A DNA stretch of 64,000 nt, taken from positions 20,004 through 84,003 of the forward strand of contig JBFLXR010000010.1 of NCBI GenBank assembly GCA_040757065.1, in the 5' to 3' direction. Made by a program: the position numbers and the translations under genes. Source of the stretch: JBFLXR01 sp040757065 (GTDB lineage: Bacteria; Pseudomonadota; Gammaproteobacteria; Burkholderiales; Gallionellaceae). Shown piece after piece: positions 1-8,863 of this stretch (its first letter is position 1; each line of letters opens with the position of its first letter). The notes beneath the pieces are model-generated. The model saw nothing but the letters and a program-made list of their open reading frames with translations, was not told the DNA's origin and made no database searches.

Positions 1-356
1 TCCGCCAAGGTACATACCTCATCTACACGCGCTTGCGCACTGGTCAATTGCTGGTGCGACAAACGCTCCTGCGCACGCAAATCTTCGCTCCACAGTTCGA
101 TCAGCGCCTGCCCCTTGGCAACCCGTTCGCCTTTGCGAACTTTCATTTCCGCGATCTGACCGCCCACAGCAGGCGCCAGTTTTGCACGACGGCAAGCCTT
201 GACCGAACCCGCGCGCGTATTGCTGACTGTCGCTTCGACCGTGCCTTTCTCTGCCTTAGCCAGTGCCACGGCAACCGGTTGCGGCCGGTTGAAATACCAG
301 CCGCCCGCCGCCAGCAGCGCCGCGCCCAAACTGACCGGCCAGAACCATTTCGGCAT
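1..356 (-). CDS. RND/HlyD-type efflux periplasmic adaptor (N-terminal part, cut by window edge)
   Basis: The minus frame opens at an ATG at 356 and stays open to base 1, so only about 118 N-terminal residues are visible. They start with one membrane-spanning signal anchor (MPKWFWPVSLGAALLAAGG). A biotinyl-lipoyl-like hairpin half follows (LAPAVGGQIAEMKVRKGERV), which is typical of membrane-fusion adaptors that link an inner-membrane pump to an outer-membrane channel. The gene lies 29 bases downstream of the secretin-N-like gene on the same strand, so the two are probably co-transcribed. The pump partner (RND or MacB-type ABC) should lie left of the window. Family assignment is good; the substrate cannot be read. 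Confidence 0.8.
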   Translation of the reverse strand, partial: MPKWFWPVSLGAALLAAGGWYFNRPQPVAVALAKAEKGTVEATVSNTRAGSVKACRRAKLAPAVGGQIAEMKVRKGERVAKGQALIELWSEDLRAQERLSHQQLTSAQARVDEVCTLA

Positions 357-385
357 TTTTTTGATATTCAACGCACCCACCCCTT

Positions 386-1237
386 TTATTCCGCCTCGAC
401 ACGCAACAGGATACTCCGTTGTTCGCGCAGACGGCTAGTTCCCCCGCTACCGATCTGGCGGTTTTCTTGCCGATACTGCTGCATGACATCGCCTACCGGC
501 AGCCATTCGCCCAAACGTCCGCTAATGGTTGTTTTAACTTGCTGAATTTGCGCACTGCCATCCGCTGCATTCGGGTTCAAACGGTCGTTTTGCGCTTGCA
601 CCTCCAGCGTCACCCGCTCCCCTTGCAAACGCGGAACAACATCAAAACCGCTATTCGCTTCGCGGAGCTGTGCTGTTTCAACAATTTGCACCTGCCCGCC
701 GACTTGAATAGTCTGACGTTGCAATACCGGAACGGCTTGCCCGACTTGAATATGCGCACGACCGCCCTCCACGACGCGCACTGTCTGCACCTTATGGTCG
801 GTCTCGCGCCCTTGCGCAACATTGCCATTCAGCGTAAAGCGCTCGCCGCCGCGCTCGACCGTCATACCGGCTCCGCTGTTACCGCCTTGCGCGCCGCCCA
901 TACCGATACGCGCATTACCGATCCCGACACTACCCGATGCACCCAGCATCCGTTGAGCGGTTTCGCTATCAACATCTTGTAACACAGTGATTTTCAAACG
1001 GCGCAGCGGCGTATCCAGCACCGACAACAACTGACGGATTTCCGCAAGATTTTCCGGCGACGTCCGTACAATCAGACGACCATCCATTGCACTGACCGCC
1101 CCGCCTTGTTCCAACATGGGTTGCACGACAGGCAACGCCTCTTCTGCGCTACGGTACCGAAGCGTAAACACCTCCAGCTCCGCGCTAGCAGGCAACGCCA
1201 GCAGCAGTAGAAAAACCCATAATAAACACCGAGTCAT
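386..1237 (-). CDS. Secretin N-domain-like exported protein
   Basis: 283 residues from the ATG at 1237. This start gives a clean signal peptide (MTRCLLWVFLLLLALPASA); the longer in-frame extension to 1393 runs into the divergent lipoprotein gene and looks noncoding. The mature part begins with a short STN/N0-like fold (LEVFTLRYRSAEEALPVVQPML), followed by a secretin-N-type repeat (RLIVRTSPENLAEIRQLLSVLD). A beta-rich region of about 150 residues follows. The protein lacks the long C-terminal pore domain of a full secretin. The adaptor gene follows 29 bases later on the same strand. The role may be in an export or pilus-like envelope complex, but this is inference; no function is established by the sequence. 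Confidence 0.7.
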   Translation of the reverse strand: MTRCLLWVFLLLLALPASAELEVFTLRYRSAEEALPVVQPMLEQGGAVSAMDGRLIVRTSPENLAEIRQLLSVLDTPLRRLKITVLQDVDSETAQRMLGASGSVGIGNARIGMGGAQGGNSGAGMTVERGGERFTLNGNVAQGRETDHKVQTVRVVEGGRAHIQVGQAVPVLQRQTIQVGGQVQIVETAQLREANSGFDVVPRLQGERVTLEVQAQNDRLNPNAADGSAQIQQVKTTISGRLGEWLPVGDVMQQYRQENRQIGSGGTSRLREQRSILLRVEAE

Positions 1238-1295
1238 AGGCGAAATTGACAGAAGATTCTTTACAAACACCGCTACTCTACCGTAAATTAAGGAC

Positions 1296-1766
1296 ATGCG
1301 AAAATTTCTCGGTTTGCTCATCTTGCTCGGCTGCGTCGCCTGCTCGACCCCGCGCCATGCACCGCGGCAGGACGCCGTTGCCGATCCGGCCATGAACGAG
1401 CTGGTGTTTTACGCCATGAGTCTGGCCGAAACCGACTACCGCTATGGCGGCAACACGCCCGATACCGGTTTCGATTGCAGCGGCTTTGTCCGCCATGTCT
1501 TCCGGCAATCGCTCGGACTCACCCTGCCGCGGACTAGTCTCGAAATCAGCCGTACGGGCTATGCTCTCGACTCACAGCCGCTGCGCCCCGGCGATCTGGT
1601 GTTCTACAACACCTCACGTCAGGATTACTCGCATGTCGGCATCTATGTGGGCGACCGTCGCTTCGTTCACGCACCGCGCGTAGGCAGCCGTGTGCGGGTT
1701 GAAAATATGGATCTGCCCTATTGGCAAAACCGCTACAACGGCGCGCGCCGGGTCAGCCCGGGCTAA
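1296..1766 (+). CDS. NlpC/P60 (C40) family peptidoglycan endopeptidase lipoprotein
   Basis: 156 residues. A lipoprotein signal is visible (LLILLGCVACS; Cys16 is the likely lipidated residue). The NlpC/P60 catalytic core follows: the Cys nucleophile in FDCSGFVRHVF, the His in DYSHVGIYVG, and a third polar site near FVHAPRVG. Proteins of this family cleave the gamma-D-Glu-meso-DAP bond or related bonds in cell-wall peptides, here from the inner face of the outer membrane. The gene is divergent from the secretin-N-like gene (58-base gap, probably two promoters). It overlaps the end of the convergent mltB by 4 bases. All catalytic features look intact. Confidence 0.88.
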   Translation: MRKFLGLLILLGCVACSTPRHAPRQDAVADPAMNELVFYAMSLAETDYRYGGNTPDTGFDCSGFVRHVFRQSLGLTLPRTSLEISRTGYALDSQPLRPGDLVFYNTSRQDYSHVGIYVGDRRFVHAPRVGSRVRVENMDLPYWQNRYNGARRVSPG

Positions 1767-2728
1767 TCGCGCGCTTCGCGGCGCGCGCGCAACGCCTCTG
1801 ACAATTCGTATACGCTCATCGCATAAAACGGACTGTTGTTATAACGCATAATCACTTCGAAATTATTCAAGCCGAACCAGAGATCGTAGCCTTCCGCACT
1901 GTCAAAGCTGAATAAACGAGCCGTTTGCGCCGCCTGCATCGACTCCTCCGGCGCATAACCGGCCTCTACCCAAGCCTCAAAAGAACGTCCCGTGCCGTTG
2001 TTCCCCACACAACCGGCATTTTCCTCCATGCGGGCGCGCACCGCGACCGGCTCACCGCGTACCCAACCGTATTGCATTAGATAGTGAGCAACACTGCCGA
2101 TGGCATCTTCAGGATCATGCAGTAAATCGATTCTTCCATCCTGATTGAAGTCCACAGCAAAACGGCGGTAACTACCCGGCATGAACTGCGGAATCCCCAG
2201 CGCACCAGCATATGAACCCTGCACATCGAGTAGACCGAAGCCCTGCTCGCGGCTCAGCAACAAAAACTGCTCCAATTCGTCGCGAAAGAATTCCGCCCGT
2301 CGCGGATATCCGAACGCCAGCGTCGCCAGCGCATCCAGCGTGCGAAACCGTCCGGTTTGCTGTCCATACAAGGTCTCGACGCCGATCAGCGCGACAATAA
2401 TCTCTTGCGGCACGCCATATTGCTGCTCGGCACGCTGCAAAACATCCGCGTACCGCTGCCAGAATTGCAAGCCGCCACGTATGCGCTTAGTGTTGATAAA
2501 GGCCGCACGATATTCCGGCCAGGGTTTGCGCGTCGCCGGTCGCTCCATCGCATCGATAATGCTCTGCCGATATTGCGCTTCTTGAAACGCTTGCCCGAGC
2601 CGAGCTTGATCGAAGCCGTGCTTCTCCGCCATTTCGCGCACAAACGCTTCCATGCCAGGCAACTCCAGCGCATGCACCGGAAATGCGGTCAATCCGCCCA
2701 ACAACAGAATCAGCCAAATCGGTTTCAT
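1763..2728 (-). CDS. mltB: Membrane-bound lytic murein transglycosylase B
   Basis: 321 residues with an N-terminal signal sequence (MKPIWLILLLGGLTAFPVHA). MltB/SltB-like enzymes cleave the MurNAc-GlcNAc bond of peptidoglycan, forming 1,6-anhydro-MurNAc ends. The catalytic Glu lies in the conserved GVETLYGQQTG segment, and the family motifs GSYAGALGIPQFMPGSY and DFNQDGRIDL are present. No lipobox Cys follows the signal, so the protein may be soluble periplasmic rather than lipid-anchored. It is convergent with the NlpC/P60 lipoprotein, putting two cell-wall hydrolases side by side. Length is normal for the family. Confidence 0.93.
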   Translation of the reverse strand: MKPIWLILLLGGLTAFPVHALELPGMEAFVREMAEKHGFDQARLGQAFQEAQYRQSIIDAMERPATRKPWPEYRAAFINTKRIRGGLQFWQRYADVLQRAEQQYGVPQEIIVALIGVETLYGQQTGRFRTLDALATLAFGYPRRAEFFRDELEQFLLLSREQGFGLLDVQGSYAGALGIPQFMPGSYRRFAVDFNQDGRIDLLHDPEDAIGSVAHYLMQYGWVRGEPVAVRARMEENAGCVGNNGTGRSFEAWVEAGYAPEESMQAAQTARLFSFDSAEGYDLWFGLNNFEVIMRYNNSPFYAMSVYELSEALRARREARD

Positions 2729-2808
2729 AGCCTTATTCTACTCGACAGCCGGGCACGGCACTGTTAAATTTCCAACTTGGATACTCAACTACTCTGAACA
2801 CAATCGCC

Positions 2809-3759
2809 ATGGAAAAAACCGCTCAACACCATCGTTTGATTATTCTGGGCTCCGGCCCTGCCGGCTATACCGCCGCCGTCTACGCTGCGCGCGCCAATCT
2901 GAATCCCGTCCTCATCACCGGCTTGGCACAAGGCGGTCAGCTGATGACTACCACTGAAGTGGACAACTGGCCGGCCGACCCCAACGGCGTGCAAGGTCCG
3001 GAACTGATGCAGCGTTTTCAACAGCATGCAGAACGGTTCCAGACCCAAATGATTTTCGATCACATCCACACCGCTAAACTCCAGCAAAAACCTTTCCTGC
3101 TGGTCGGTGACTCGGGTAGTTACACCTGCGATGCACTGATTATCGCGACCGGCGCATCGGCGCAATATCTCGGCCTGCCTTCTGAAGAAGCCTTTATGGG
3201 ACGCGGGGTCTCCGCCTGTGCCACCTGCGACGGCTTTTTCTATCGCGGCCAAGATGTCGCTGTGGTTGGTGGCGGCAATACCGCCGTGGAAGAGGCACTG
3301 TATTTGGCGAACATCGCGAAGCACGTAACCCTGATTCATCGTCGCGACACTTTCCGGGCCGAACGCATTATGATCGACCATCTGATGGAACGCGTGAAAG
3401 AAGGCAAAATCACCTTGCAACTGAATCAAGTGCTGGATGAAGTGCTCGGCGATGCCAGCGGTGTCACCGGAGCACGCCTGAAAAACGTGCAGACCGGCGC
3501 AACGCAGGAAATCACGGTCAACGGTGTTTTCATCGCCATCGGACATAAGCCCAATACCGATATTTTCGTCGGACAGCTGGAAATGGAAAACGGTTATATC
3601 GTCACACGCGGCGGCCGCAAAGGTTTTGCTACCGCGACCAGCATTTCCGGCGTTTTCGCAGCAGGCGACGTGCAAGACCAGATTTACCGTCAGGCCGTCA
3701 CCAGCGCAGCGACCGGCTGCATGGCCGCACTGGATGCCGACCACTATCTGGCTGGCTAA
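2809..3759 (+). CDS. trxB: Thioredoxin-disulfide reductase
   Basis: 316 residues. This cytoplasmic FAD enzyme passes electrons from NADPH to thioredoxin. Seen: the N-terminal FAD-binding Rossmann motif GSGPAGYTAAVYAARA, the redox-active CATC in SACATCDGFF, an NADPH-binding GGGNTAVEEA, and the C-terminal FAD motif GVFAAGDVQD. Length and motif order match bacterial low-molecular-weight TrxB. The following Smr gene starts 5 bases after the stop, and the FGGY kinase overlaps that gene by one base, so these three genes probably form one transcript. Confidence 0.97.
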   Translation: MEKTAQHHRLIILGSGPAGYTAAVYAARANLNPVLITGLAQGGQLMTTTEVDNWPADPNGVQGPELMQRFQQHAERFQTQMIFDHIHTAKLQQKPFLLVGDSGSYTCDALIIATGASAQYLGLPSEEAFMGRGVSACATCDGFFYRGQDVAVVGGGNTAVEEALYLANIAKHVTLIHRRDTFRAERIMIDHLMERVKEGKITLQLNQVLDEVLGDASGVTGARLKNVQTGATQEITVNGVFIAIGHKPNTDIFVGQLEMENGYIVTRGGRKGFATATSISGVFAAGDVQDQIYRQAVTSAATGCMAALDADHYLAG

Positions 3760-3763
3760 TGGT

Positions 3764-4294
3764 ATGAAAAACGAGCCGGGTGTCACGGACGCGGAACTTT
3801 TCCGCAGCGTCTTGCAAGACGTTATACCACTGACACCCGACAACCGGGCGCACCTCGCCCCGCCACCGAAATATCCGCGCATTTCCAACCAGTTTCAGTC
3901 CGACTTATCCTTGCCGGACACGCTCTCCGACCACGGTGCAGAATCCGCACCTGCCGAATTTTTGCGCAACGGCTTGTCCATGATGGCACTACGCAAACTG
4001 CGGCGTGGCCAATGGCCGGTAGAAGACGCGCTGGACTTGCACGGCCTGCAAAGTGATGCAGCCCGCCGACTACTGCTGGAGTTTCTACAGCATGCAGCAC
4101 AGCGAGGCATGCGCTGCATACGCATCGTGCATGGTAAAGGCCGCAATCCGGACGGAGGCGATGGAATTCTCAAACTCCGCACCCGCCACTGGTTGACGCA
4201 ATGCCCGGAGGTACTGGCATTTTGCGAACCTCCGCCCAATGAGGGCGGCAGCGGTGCAGTCAAAATCTTGCTGAAGAATCTACGAGGCGAGTAA
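3764..4294 (+). CDS. Smr/MutS2 C-terminal domain protein
   Basis: 176 residues from the ATG at 3764. The frame is open far upstream inside trxB, but this ATG lies just after the trxB stop and begins sensible sequence. The C-terminal half carries the Smr signature: DLHGL near residue 95 and HGKGRNPDGG near residue 127. Stand-alone Smr proteins (YdaL/SmrA type) are nucleic-acid-binding proteins with nicking endonuclease activity in some members. The N-terminal 80 residues are low-conservation linker. The stop overlaps the start of the FGGY kinase by one base (TAATG). Confidence 0.88.
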   Translation: MKNEPGVTDAELFRSVLQDVIPLTPDNRAHLAPPPKYPRISNQFQSDLSLPDTLSDHGAESAPAEFLRNGLSMMALRKLRRGQWPVEDALDLHGLQSDAARRLLLEFLQHAAQRGMRCIRIVHGKGRNPDGGDGILKLRTRHWLTQCPEVLAFCEPPPNEGGSGAVKILLKNLRGE

Positions 4295-5538
4295 TGTACC
4301 TCGGTTTGGACTTCGGCACTTCTGGCGCACGTTCCTGCCTCATTGATGTATCGGGCAAACCCCTCCATCAAGCGCATTACGCTTACCCGGAAAGGGTCGA
4401 GCAAACGCCATTGGCTTGGCGCGAGGCGCTGCTCCACCTCTTGCACGAAGTGCCGCCGGGCTATGCCGCGCAATTGCATGGCATCGCCATCGATGGCACC
4501 TCCGGCAGCGTCTTGCTATGCGATGATGAACTGAAGCCTGTTTCACCCTGCCTGCTCTACTCCGATCAGCGCGCGATCGCAGAAGCAAATGAGTTATCGA
4601 TGCAGGCACCTGCGGGACACCTTGCTTGCAGTCCGACTTCAGGCCTCGCCAAATTTTTGTGGTTAACCCGGCATTTTAACCATGAGGGTGCAGCCTATTT
4701 CCTGCATCAGGCCGACTGGCTGGCTGCTTTACTGACCGGACAAGGCGGCATCTGCGATTATCACAATGCGTTGAAGACAGGCTACGACGTCGTTAATCTG
4801 CGCTGGCCCGATTGGGTAATGGCACTGCCGAATAGCCACCTGCTACCGCAAGTCCGTGTGCCCGGCAATGAAATCGGTTCGCTGAAATCGGGCATTGCTG
4901 AACATTTCGGCTTCAATCCGGCCTGCCGTGTCCATGCCGGCACCACCGACAGTATCGCGGCATTTATTGCTGCGGGCGTCCGCACGCCCGGGCAGGCCGT
5001 GACCTCACTGGGCAGCACCATCGTGCTTAAGCTGCTCTCAGAACGTCCAGTCGAACAAACTGCCTCCGGCATCTATAGCCACCGCTACGGCAAGCTCTGG
5101 CTCGCAGGCGGGGCATCGAATGCAGGCGGTAAAATATTGCGCCATTATTTCAGCGATGAACAACTGTCCACACTCAGCGCACAAATCGACCCACACCAGC
5201 CGAGCGGATTGGACTATTACCCGCTCACCGAGCCAGGCGAGCGCTTCCCGGTTTGCGACCCCGCCTACCCGCCCCGCTTGTCGCCGAAACCGGACGACGA
5301 CGTACGCTTTCTTCACGGCCTGCTGGAAGGCCTGAGCCGAATCGAAGTCGCCGGTTATACCAAGCTTGCCGAACTTGGCGCTACGCCATTACGGGAGGTT
5401 TATACCTGCGGCGGTGGCGCAAACAACCCCGTTTGGCGCACAATACGCACTGAGATGCTCGGCGTACCGATACACCTTCCAGAATACACCGAAGCGGCCT
5501 TCGGCAGTGCCTTGCTCGCTCAACGCGGCGGCCTTTAA
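4294..5538 (+). CDS. FGGY-family carbohydrate kinase
   Basis: 414 residues, at the short end of the family (usually 450-520). The N-terminal phosphate-1 motif DFGTSGARSCLID and a second actin-like half (GAGTTDS-like HAGTTDSIAAFIAAGV, then CGGGANNPVWRTIRTEMLGVPI) identify an ATP-dependent sugar kinase of the xylulokinase/ribulokinase superfamily. The sugar specificity cannot be read. It is translationally coupled to the Smr gene by a one-base overlap, and no sugar transporter or catabolic gene lies nearby. A housekeeping role, such as phosphorylating a stray ketose or polyol, is therefore more likely than a dedicated sugar pathway. Confidence 0.88.
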   Translation: MYLGLDFGTSGARSCLIDVSGKPLHQAHYAYPERVEQTPLAWREALLHLLHEVPPGYAAQLHGIAIDGTSGSVLLCDDELKPVSPCLLYSDQRAIAEANELSMQAPAGHLACSPTSGLAKFLWLTRHFNHEGAAYFLHQADWLAALLTGQGGICDYHNALKTGYDVVNLRWPDWVMALPNSHLLPQVRVPGNEIGSLKSGIAEHFGFNPACRVHAGTTDSIAAFIAAGVRTPGQAVTSLGSTIVLKLLSERPVEQTASGIYSHRYGKLWLAGGASNAGGKILRHYFSDEQLSTLSAQIDPHQPSGLDYYPLTEPGERFPVCDPAYPPRLSPKPDDDVRFLHGLLEGLSRIEVAGYTKLAELGATPLREVYTCGGGANNPVWRTIRTEMLGVPIHLPEYTEAAFGSALLAQRGGL

Positions 5539-5556
5539 CTGAACTCAGGAAACAGC

Positions 5557-5955
5557 ATGCAAACCGACACCCCTCCGCTGAGCCACTATCAGCGCATCGG
5601 CGGCGAAGAAAAAATTCGCGCACTGGTGAAACGCTTCTACCAATTGATGGATACCCTGCCCGAAGCGCAAGGCATACGCCGTATGCACGAAGAAAATTTG
5701 GACGAAATCGAAGAAGTGCTGTTCAAATTTCTAACCGGCTGGATGGGCGGCCCGCAACTCTACATTCAGGAACGCGGCCATCCCATGCTGCGGCGGCGTC
5801 ATTTGCCTTTCTCTATCGGCGACAGCGAACGCGATCAGTGGATGCAATGCATGAACCAAGCACTCAACGAGATCGTAGAAGATGCGGGCTTGCGGCAAGA
5901 ACTATCCGCCGCGTTTCTGAAAGTCGCCGACCACATGCGCAACCGTGCGGGCTAG
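5557..5955 (+). CDS. Group II truncated haemoglobin
   Basis: 132 residues, the expected size for a 2-over-2 globin. The proximal His lies in RRRHLPFSIG; the CD1/E-helix region (FLTGWMGGPQLY) and the Trp at G8 (RDQWMQCMNQAL) mark group II (trHbO-like). Such cytoplasmic haem proteins bind O2 and NO and are linked to detoxification or O2 handling at low tension. The gene follows the FGGY kinase after 18 bases and has no other obvious partner. It ends 16 bases before the convergent YchJ-like gene. Confidence 0.92.
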   Translation: MQTDTPPLSHYQRIGGEEKIRALVKRFYQLMDTLPEAQGIRRMHEENLDEIEEVLFKFLTGWMGGPQLYIQERGHPMLRRRHLPFSIGDSERDQWMQCMNQALNEIVEDAGLRQELSAAFLKVADHMRNRAG

Positions 5956-5971
5956 ACCCGCCGTCATCGCC

Positions 5972-6346
5972 CTACTCGACGAAGCTACCGTCCACGTAGT
6001 ACCAATGTCCGTCTTCGCAGACAAAACGGCTGATTTCGTGCAACCGATGCGCATGCCCACCGATACGGTAGCGCGCTACAAATTCCACAGTGCCATGCTC
6101 GCCGTCCTGCACATGCCGTTTGACCTGTAAACCCAGCCACCTAGGCTTGGGTGGTGCCTGCATATCCAATTTATCCGGGCGAGTATCGGCATGCCATGTA
6201 GCCAGCAAATACGGTTCCAGTTCCAACACAAATGCGGTATATCGCGAGCGCATCAATACCTCCGCGCTCGGCGCAGCTTCGCCGTTATGGTAACGCTGGC
6301 AGCACTGCGCATAGGCCTTGCCGCTCCCGCATGGACATTCAGTCAT
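5972..6346 (-). CDS. YchJ family protein with SEC-C metal-binding motif
   Basis: 124 residues. The N-terminus carries the SEC-C zinc-binding cluster (CPCGSGKAYAQCC), and the rest matches the YchJ/UPF0225 pattern (RSRYTAFVLELEPYLLATWH, EISRFVCEDGHWYYVDG). The protein is of unknown biochemical function; the fold of the second half is NTF2-like in known members. It is the last gene of a minus-strand run: its ATG at 6346 overlaps the stop of the upstream VOC gene. Confidence 0.9.
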   Translation of the reverse strand: MTECPCGSGKAYAQCCQRYHNGEAAPSAEVLMRSRYTAFVLELEPYLLATWHADTRPDKLDMQAPPKPRWLGLQVKRHVQDGEHGTVEFVARYRIGGHAHRLHEISRFVCEDGHWYYVDGSFVE

Positions 6347-6719
6347 CCGTTACCTCGATAAATTCCAGCGCATTATCGTCCGGATCACGGCAAAACAGGG
6401 CAGCACGCCCGGAGCGGCTCCGAGTATAAGCAATCCCGGCTGCTTGCAAGCCCGACTCCAACGCCGCCCAATCCTGCACACCCAACGCGATATGCCGATC
6501 ACGTCCGCCGTGCTCGGGACGCTGCAAACCCTGCTCCGGATTCGGCAAGACCATTAAGTGGATTTGCTGCTGCGCCCCGACCTCGTACCACACACCGGGA
6601 AAGCCCATCTCTGGCCGTGCCGGGTCGGGCCGCAAACCGAGTAGCCCTTCATAAAATGCCCGAGCGCGCGCCAAATCACTCACCAGCACCGTGGCATGCA
6701 ACAACCCGACGACTTTCAT
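6339..6719 (-). CDS. VOC-superfamily (glyoxalase/bleomycin resistance-like) protein
   Basis: 126 residues made of two beta-alpha-beta-beta-beta units, as in the vicinal oxygen chelate fold: LLHATVLVSDLARARAFYEG at the N-terminus and HIALGVQDWAALESGLQAAG in the second half. Ending sequence GRAALFCRDPDDNALEFIEV carries the typical second metal-ligand Glu. Enzymes in this superfamily bind a divalent metal and include glyoxalases, dioxygenases and resistance proteins; the specific substrate is not readable. Its start overlaps the purT stop by 4 bases (ATGA), so translation is probably coupled. Confidence 0.87.
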   Translation of the reverse strand: MKVVGLLHATVLVSDLARARAFYEGLLGLRPDPARPEMGFPGVWYEVGAQQQIHLMVLPNPEQGLQRPEHGGRDRHIALGVQDWAALESGLQAAGIAYTRSRSGRAALFCRDPDDNALEFIEVTDD

Positions 6720-7927
6720 ACTTTTACGGGCTTTACCTTGCTCGCTGCCGATTTTGCGCGGGTACGCGCCTCATCGGTATCCGCGCCGGTCGCCAAGGCC
6801 ACCCCCATGCGGCGACGCTCAAACGCTTCCGGCTTACCAAACAGACGGATATCGCTTTGCGGCACGCGCAACGCTTCGTCCACTCCTGCAAAGGCTATGC
6901 CTTGCTCCTCCATTTGGCCGTAAATCACCGCGCTCGCGCCGGGCGCACGCAGCGCCGTATTAACCGGCAAACCGAGGATCGCTCGCGCATGCAACTCGAA
7001 CTCATTCAGCGTCTGGCTGCACATCGTTACCATCCCGGTATCGTGCGGACGCGGACTGACTTCGCTAAACCAAACCTCATCGCCTTTCACAAACAATTCC
7101 ACACCGAAAATGCCCAACCCGCCCAAATCGTCGGTGACTTTCTTCGCGATTTCTCGCGCCCGCTGCAAAGCCAGCGGCGACATCGCTTGCGGTTGCCAGC
7201 TTTCCACATAATCACCGTGTACTTGCACATGCCCGATCGGGTCGCAGAAATGCGTTTCGATTGCCCCATCCGCCCCTACCGCGCGTACCGTCAACTGGGT
7301 AATTTCATAATCAAAGCGAACAAACCCTTCCACTATCACCCGTCCTTGATTCACCCGGCTACCGCTGGCAGCATATTCCCATGCTGCTTCGACTTGTTCA
7401 GGTGTATCCACCTTGGACTGCCCCTTACCGGAAGAAGACATGACAGGCTTCACGATGCAGGGATAACCGATCCCCTTCTCGATGACCGCGCGCAGTTCTT
7501 CCAGACTGCTGGCAAAAGCGTACGGCGAAGTTGGCAAACCCAAGGTTTCCGCCGCTAATCGGCGTATCCCCTCTCGGTTCATGGTCAGTTGTGCCGCGCG
7601 CGCAGTCGGAATAACCCGCGCCAGCCCGGCCTGCTCGATTTCCACCAGCATATCGGTAGCAATCGCCTCGATTTCCGGCACCACCAGATGCGGTTTTTCC
7701 TGCTCGATCAAAGCGCGCAGTGCCTGACCGTCTGCCATATTGATTACATGGGCACGATGCGCGACTTGATGACCCGGCGCATTCGGGTAGCGATCCACGG
7801 CAATGGTTTCTACCCCCAGCCGCTGCAAAGCGATTAAAACCTCTTTACCCAGCTCTCCGCTTCCCAGCAACATCACCCGCGTTGCGGAAGGCGACAGCGG
7901 CGTACCCAATACCACGGAATCACTCAT
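6716..7927 (-). CDS. purT: Formate-dependent phosphoribosylglycinamide formyltransferase
   Basis: 403 residues. PurT makes formyl-GAR from GAR, formate and ATP in purine synthesis, replacing the folate-dependent PurN step. The N-terminal pre-ATP-grasp region (VMLLGSGELGKEVLIALQ) and the ATP-grasp core (YPCIVKPVMSSSGKGQS, VSPRPHDTGMVTM) are complete and at the expected length. It sits 12 bases downstream of the EamA exporter and overlaps the VOC gene, suggesting a four-gene minus-strand transcript (exporter, purT, VOC, YchJ-like). Confidence 0.96.
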   Translation of the reverse strand: MSDSVVLGTPLSPSATRVMLLGSGELGKEVLIALQRLGVETIAVDRYPNAPGHQVAHRAHVINMADGQALRALIEQEKPHLVVPEIEAIATDMLVEIEQAGLARVIPTARAAQLTMNREGIRRLAAETLGLPTSPYAFASSLEELRAVIEKGIGYPCIVKPVMSSSGKGQSKVDTPEQVEAAWEYAASGSRVNQGRVIVEGFVRFDYEITQLTVRAVGADGAIETHFCDPIGHVQVHGDYVESWQPQAMSPLALQRAREIAKKVTDDLGGLGIFGVELFVKGDEVWFSEVSPRPHDTGMVTMCSQTLNEFELHARAILGLPVNTALRAPGASAVIYGQMEEQGIAFAGVDEALRVPQSDIRLFGKPEAFERRRMGVALATGADTDEARTRAKSAASKVKPVKV

Positions 7928-7939
7928 GCTTTGATCCTT

Positions 7940-8815
7940 TCAATGCGATTCGTATAGCTTGCCGGACAACAAACTGGCCGACACCAATAATAGCGCGCCC
8001 GCGTATTCGCCCGGCCCCATTACCTCGCCCACCAACAGATAGGACGACGCTGCGGCAAACACCAGCTCCGTCATGAACAGCACAATGGCACGATTGGCAG
8101 GCATATGACTGACTCCGTACTGCACGGAAAAGGTGATGCCGCACAAAGCCACGCCAATCAGCACCAACAATAACCAACCGTAGGCGCTAATCGCCTGTAT
8201 TTGCCCAACCGCAGCCGTTCCGCCCAGCAAGGGCAAGGTCAATAGCGCCGTTCCCAGCCAAACGCTGAGCGATTTCCATTCGACGCGCAAATGCTCCGCC
8301 CGGCGTGAAATGACATTCGACAAGGCAAAGGCCATGCCTGCGCTTAGACCGAGCCATTCGGCACGATTTTGCGGCAGAGGCAAGCCGCTGTCCGGCTGCC
8401 AGAGCATGACCGCCGCCCCGCCGAGCGACAATCCGATAACGGCATAACCATAGCGATTCAAGCGCTCGCCGAGCAACCAGTAAGAAAACAAGACCGTCCA
8501 CAAGGGCGATAGATAGAACAATAACAGCACGCGCATAACCTCGCCTTCCAGCATGGCGAGTACATATCCGAAGTTGGTCCAACCAGCGGTCAGCAACAAC
8601 CCCCAAGCTGCCCAACCGGCACGCAGGTAGCCGCGCAAAGCGTGCGGCGCGGCAAGTATGCCTACCCCCAAAGCCAGCAAATAGCTCAGCATGGTAGACA
8701 AAGAACCGGACACCCCCATATCCTGTAGCACGCGATAGGGATACCAAATCAGCCCCCAGACAAGCGCGCCGCTCAACACCCCGAGTACCGGCAAAATGTT
8801 CTGTTTGGACGACAA
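7940..8815 (-). CDS. DMT/EamA family transporter
   Basis: 291 residues with about ten hydrophobic segments and two EamA repeats, e.g. VLSGALVWGLIWYPYRVL at the start and GVALCGITFSVQYGVSHM in the second half. These inner-membrane carriers export metabolites or amino acids; the substrate is unknown. The best-fitting start is TTG at 8815, eight bases after an AAAGG ribosome site; no ATG lies near. The 5' end overlaps the spacer of a consensus-like promoter for dapC on the other strand, so the two divergent genes share a very short control region. Confidence 0.86.
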   Translation of the reverse strand: MSSKQNILPVLGVLSGALVWGLIWYPYRVLQDMGVSGSLSTMLSYLLALGVGILAAPHALRGYLRAGWAAWGLLLTAGWTNFGYVLAMLEGEVMRVLLLFYLSPLWTVLFSYWLLGERLNRYGYAVIGLSLGGAAVMLWQPDSGLPLPQNRAEWLGLSAGMAFALSNVISRRAEHLRVEWKSLSVWLGTALLTLPLLGGTAAVGQIQAISAYGWLLLVLIGVALCGITFSVQYGVSHMPANRAIVLFMTELVFAAASSYLLVGEVMGPGEYAGALLLVSASLLSGKLYESH

Positions 8816-8833
8816 CCGTGCAGCCTTTATAAT
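8805..8833 (+). promoter_or_regulatory. Sigma70-type promoter for dapC
   Basis: TTGGAC at 8805-8810, a 17-base spacer, and a perfect TATAAT at 8828-8833. It points at dapC, whose ATG is 30 bases further on. The -35 box lies within the start of the divergent exporter gene. Read from sequence only. Confidence 0.65.
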
Positions 8834-8863
8834 TACGCTCTTTTCGAGCCAGAAATTTACAGC

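Noticed and set aside
1237..1393. Longer start for the secretin-N-like gene
   Set aside because: It would overlap the divergent lipoprotein gene and destroy the clear signal peptide at 1237.
2785..3888. Minus-strand open frame of 367 codons
   Set aside because: It is antisense to trxB, which has full motifs; the composition is a mirror of the coding strand.
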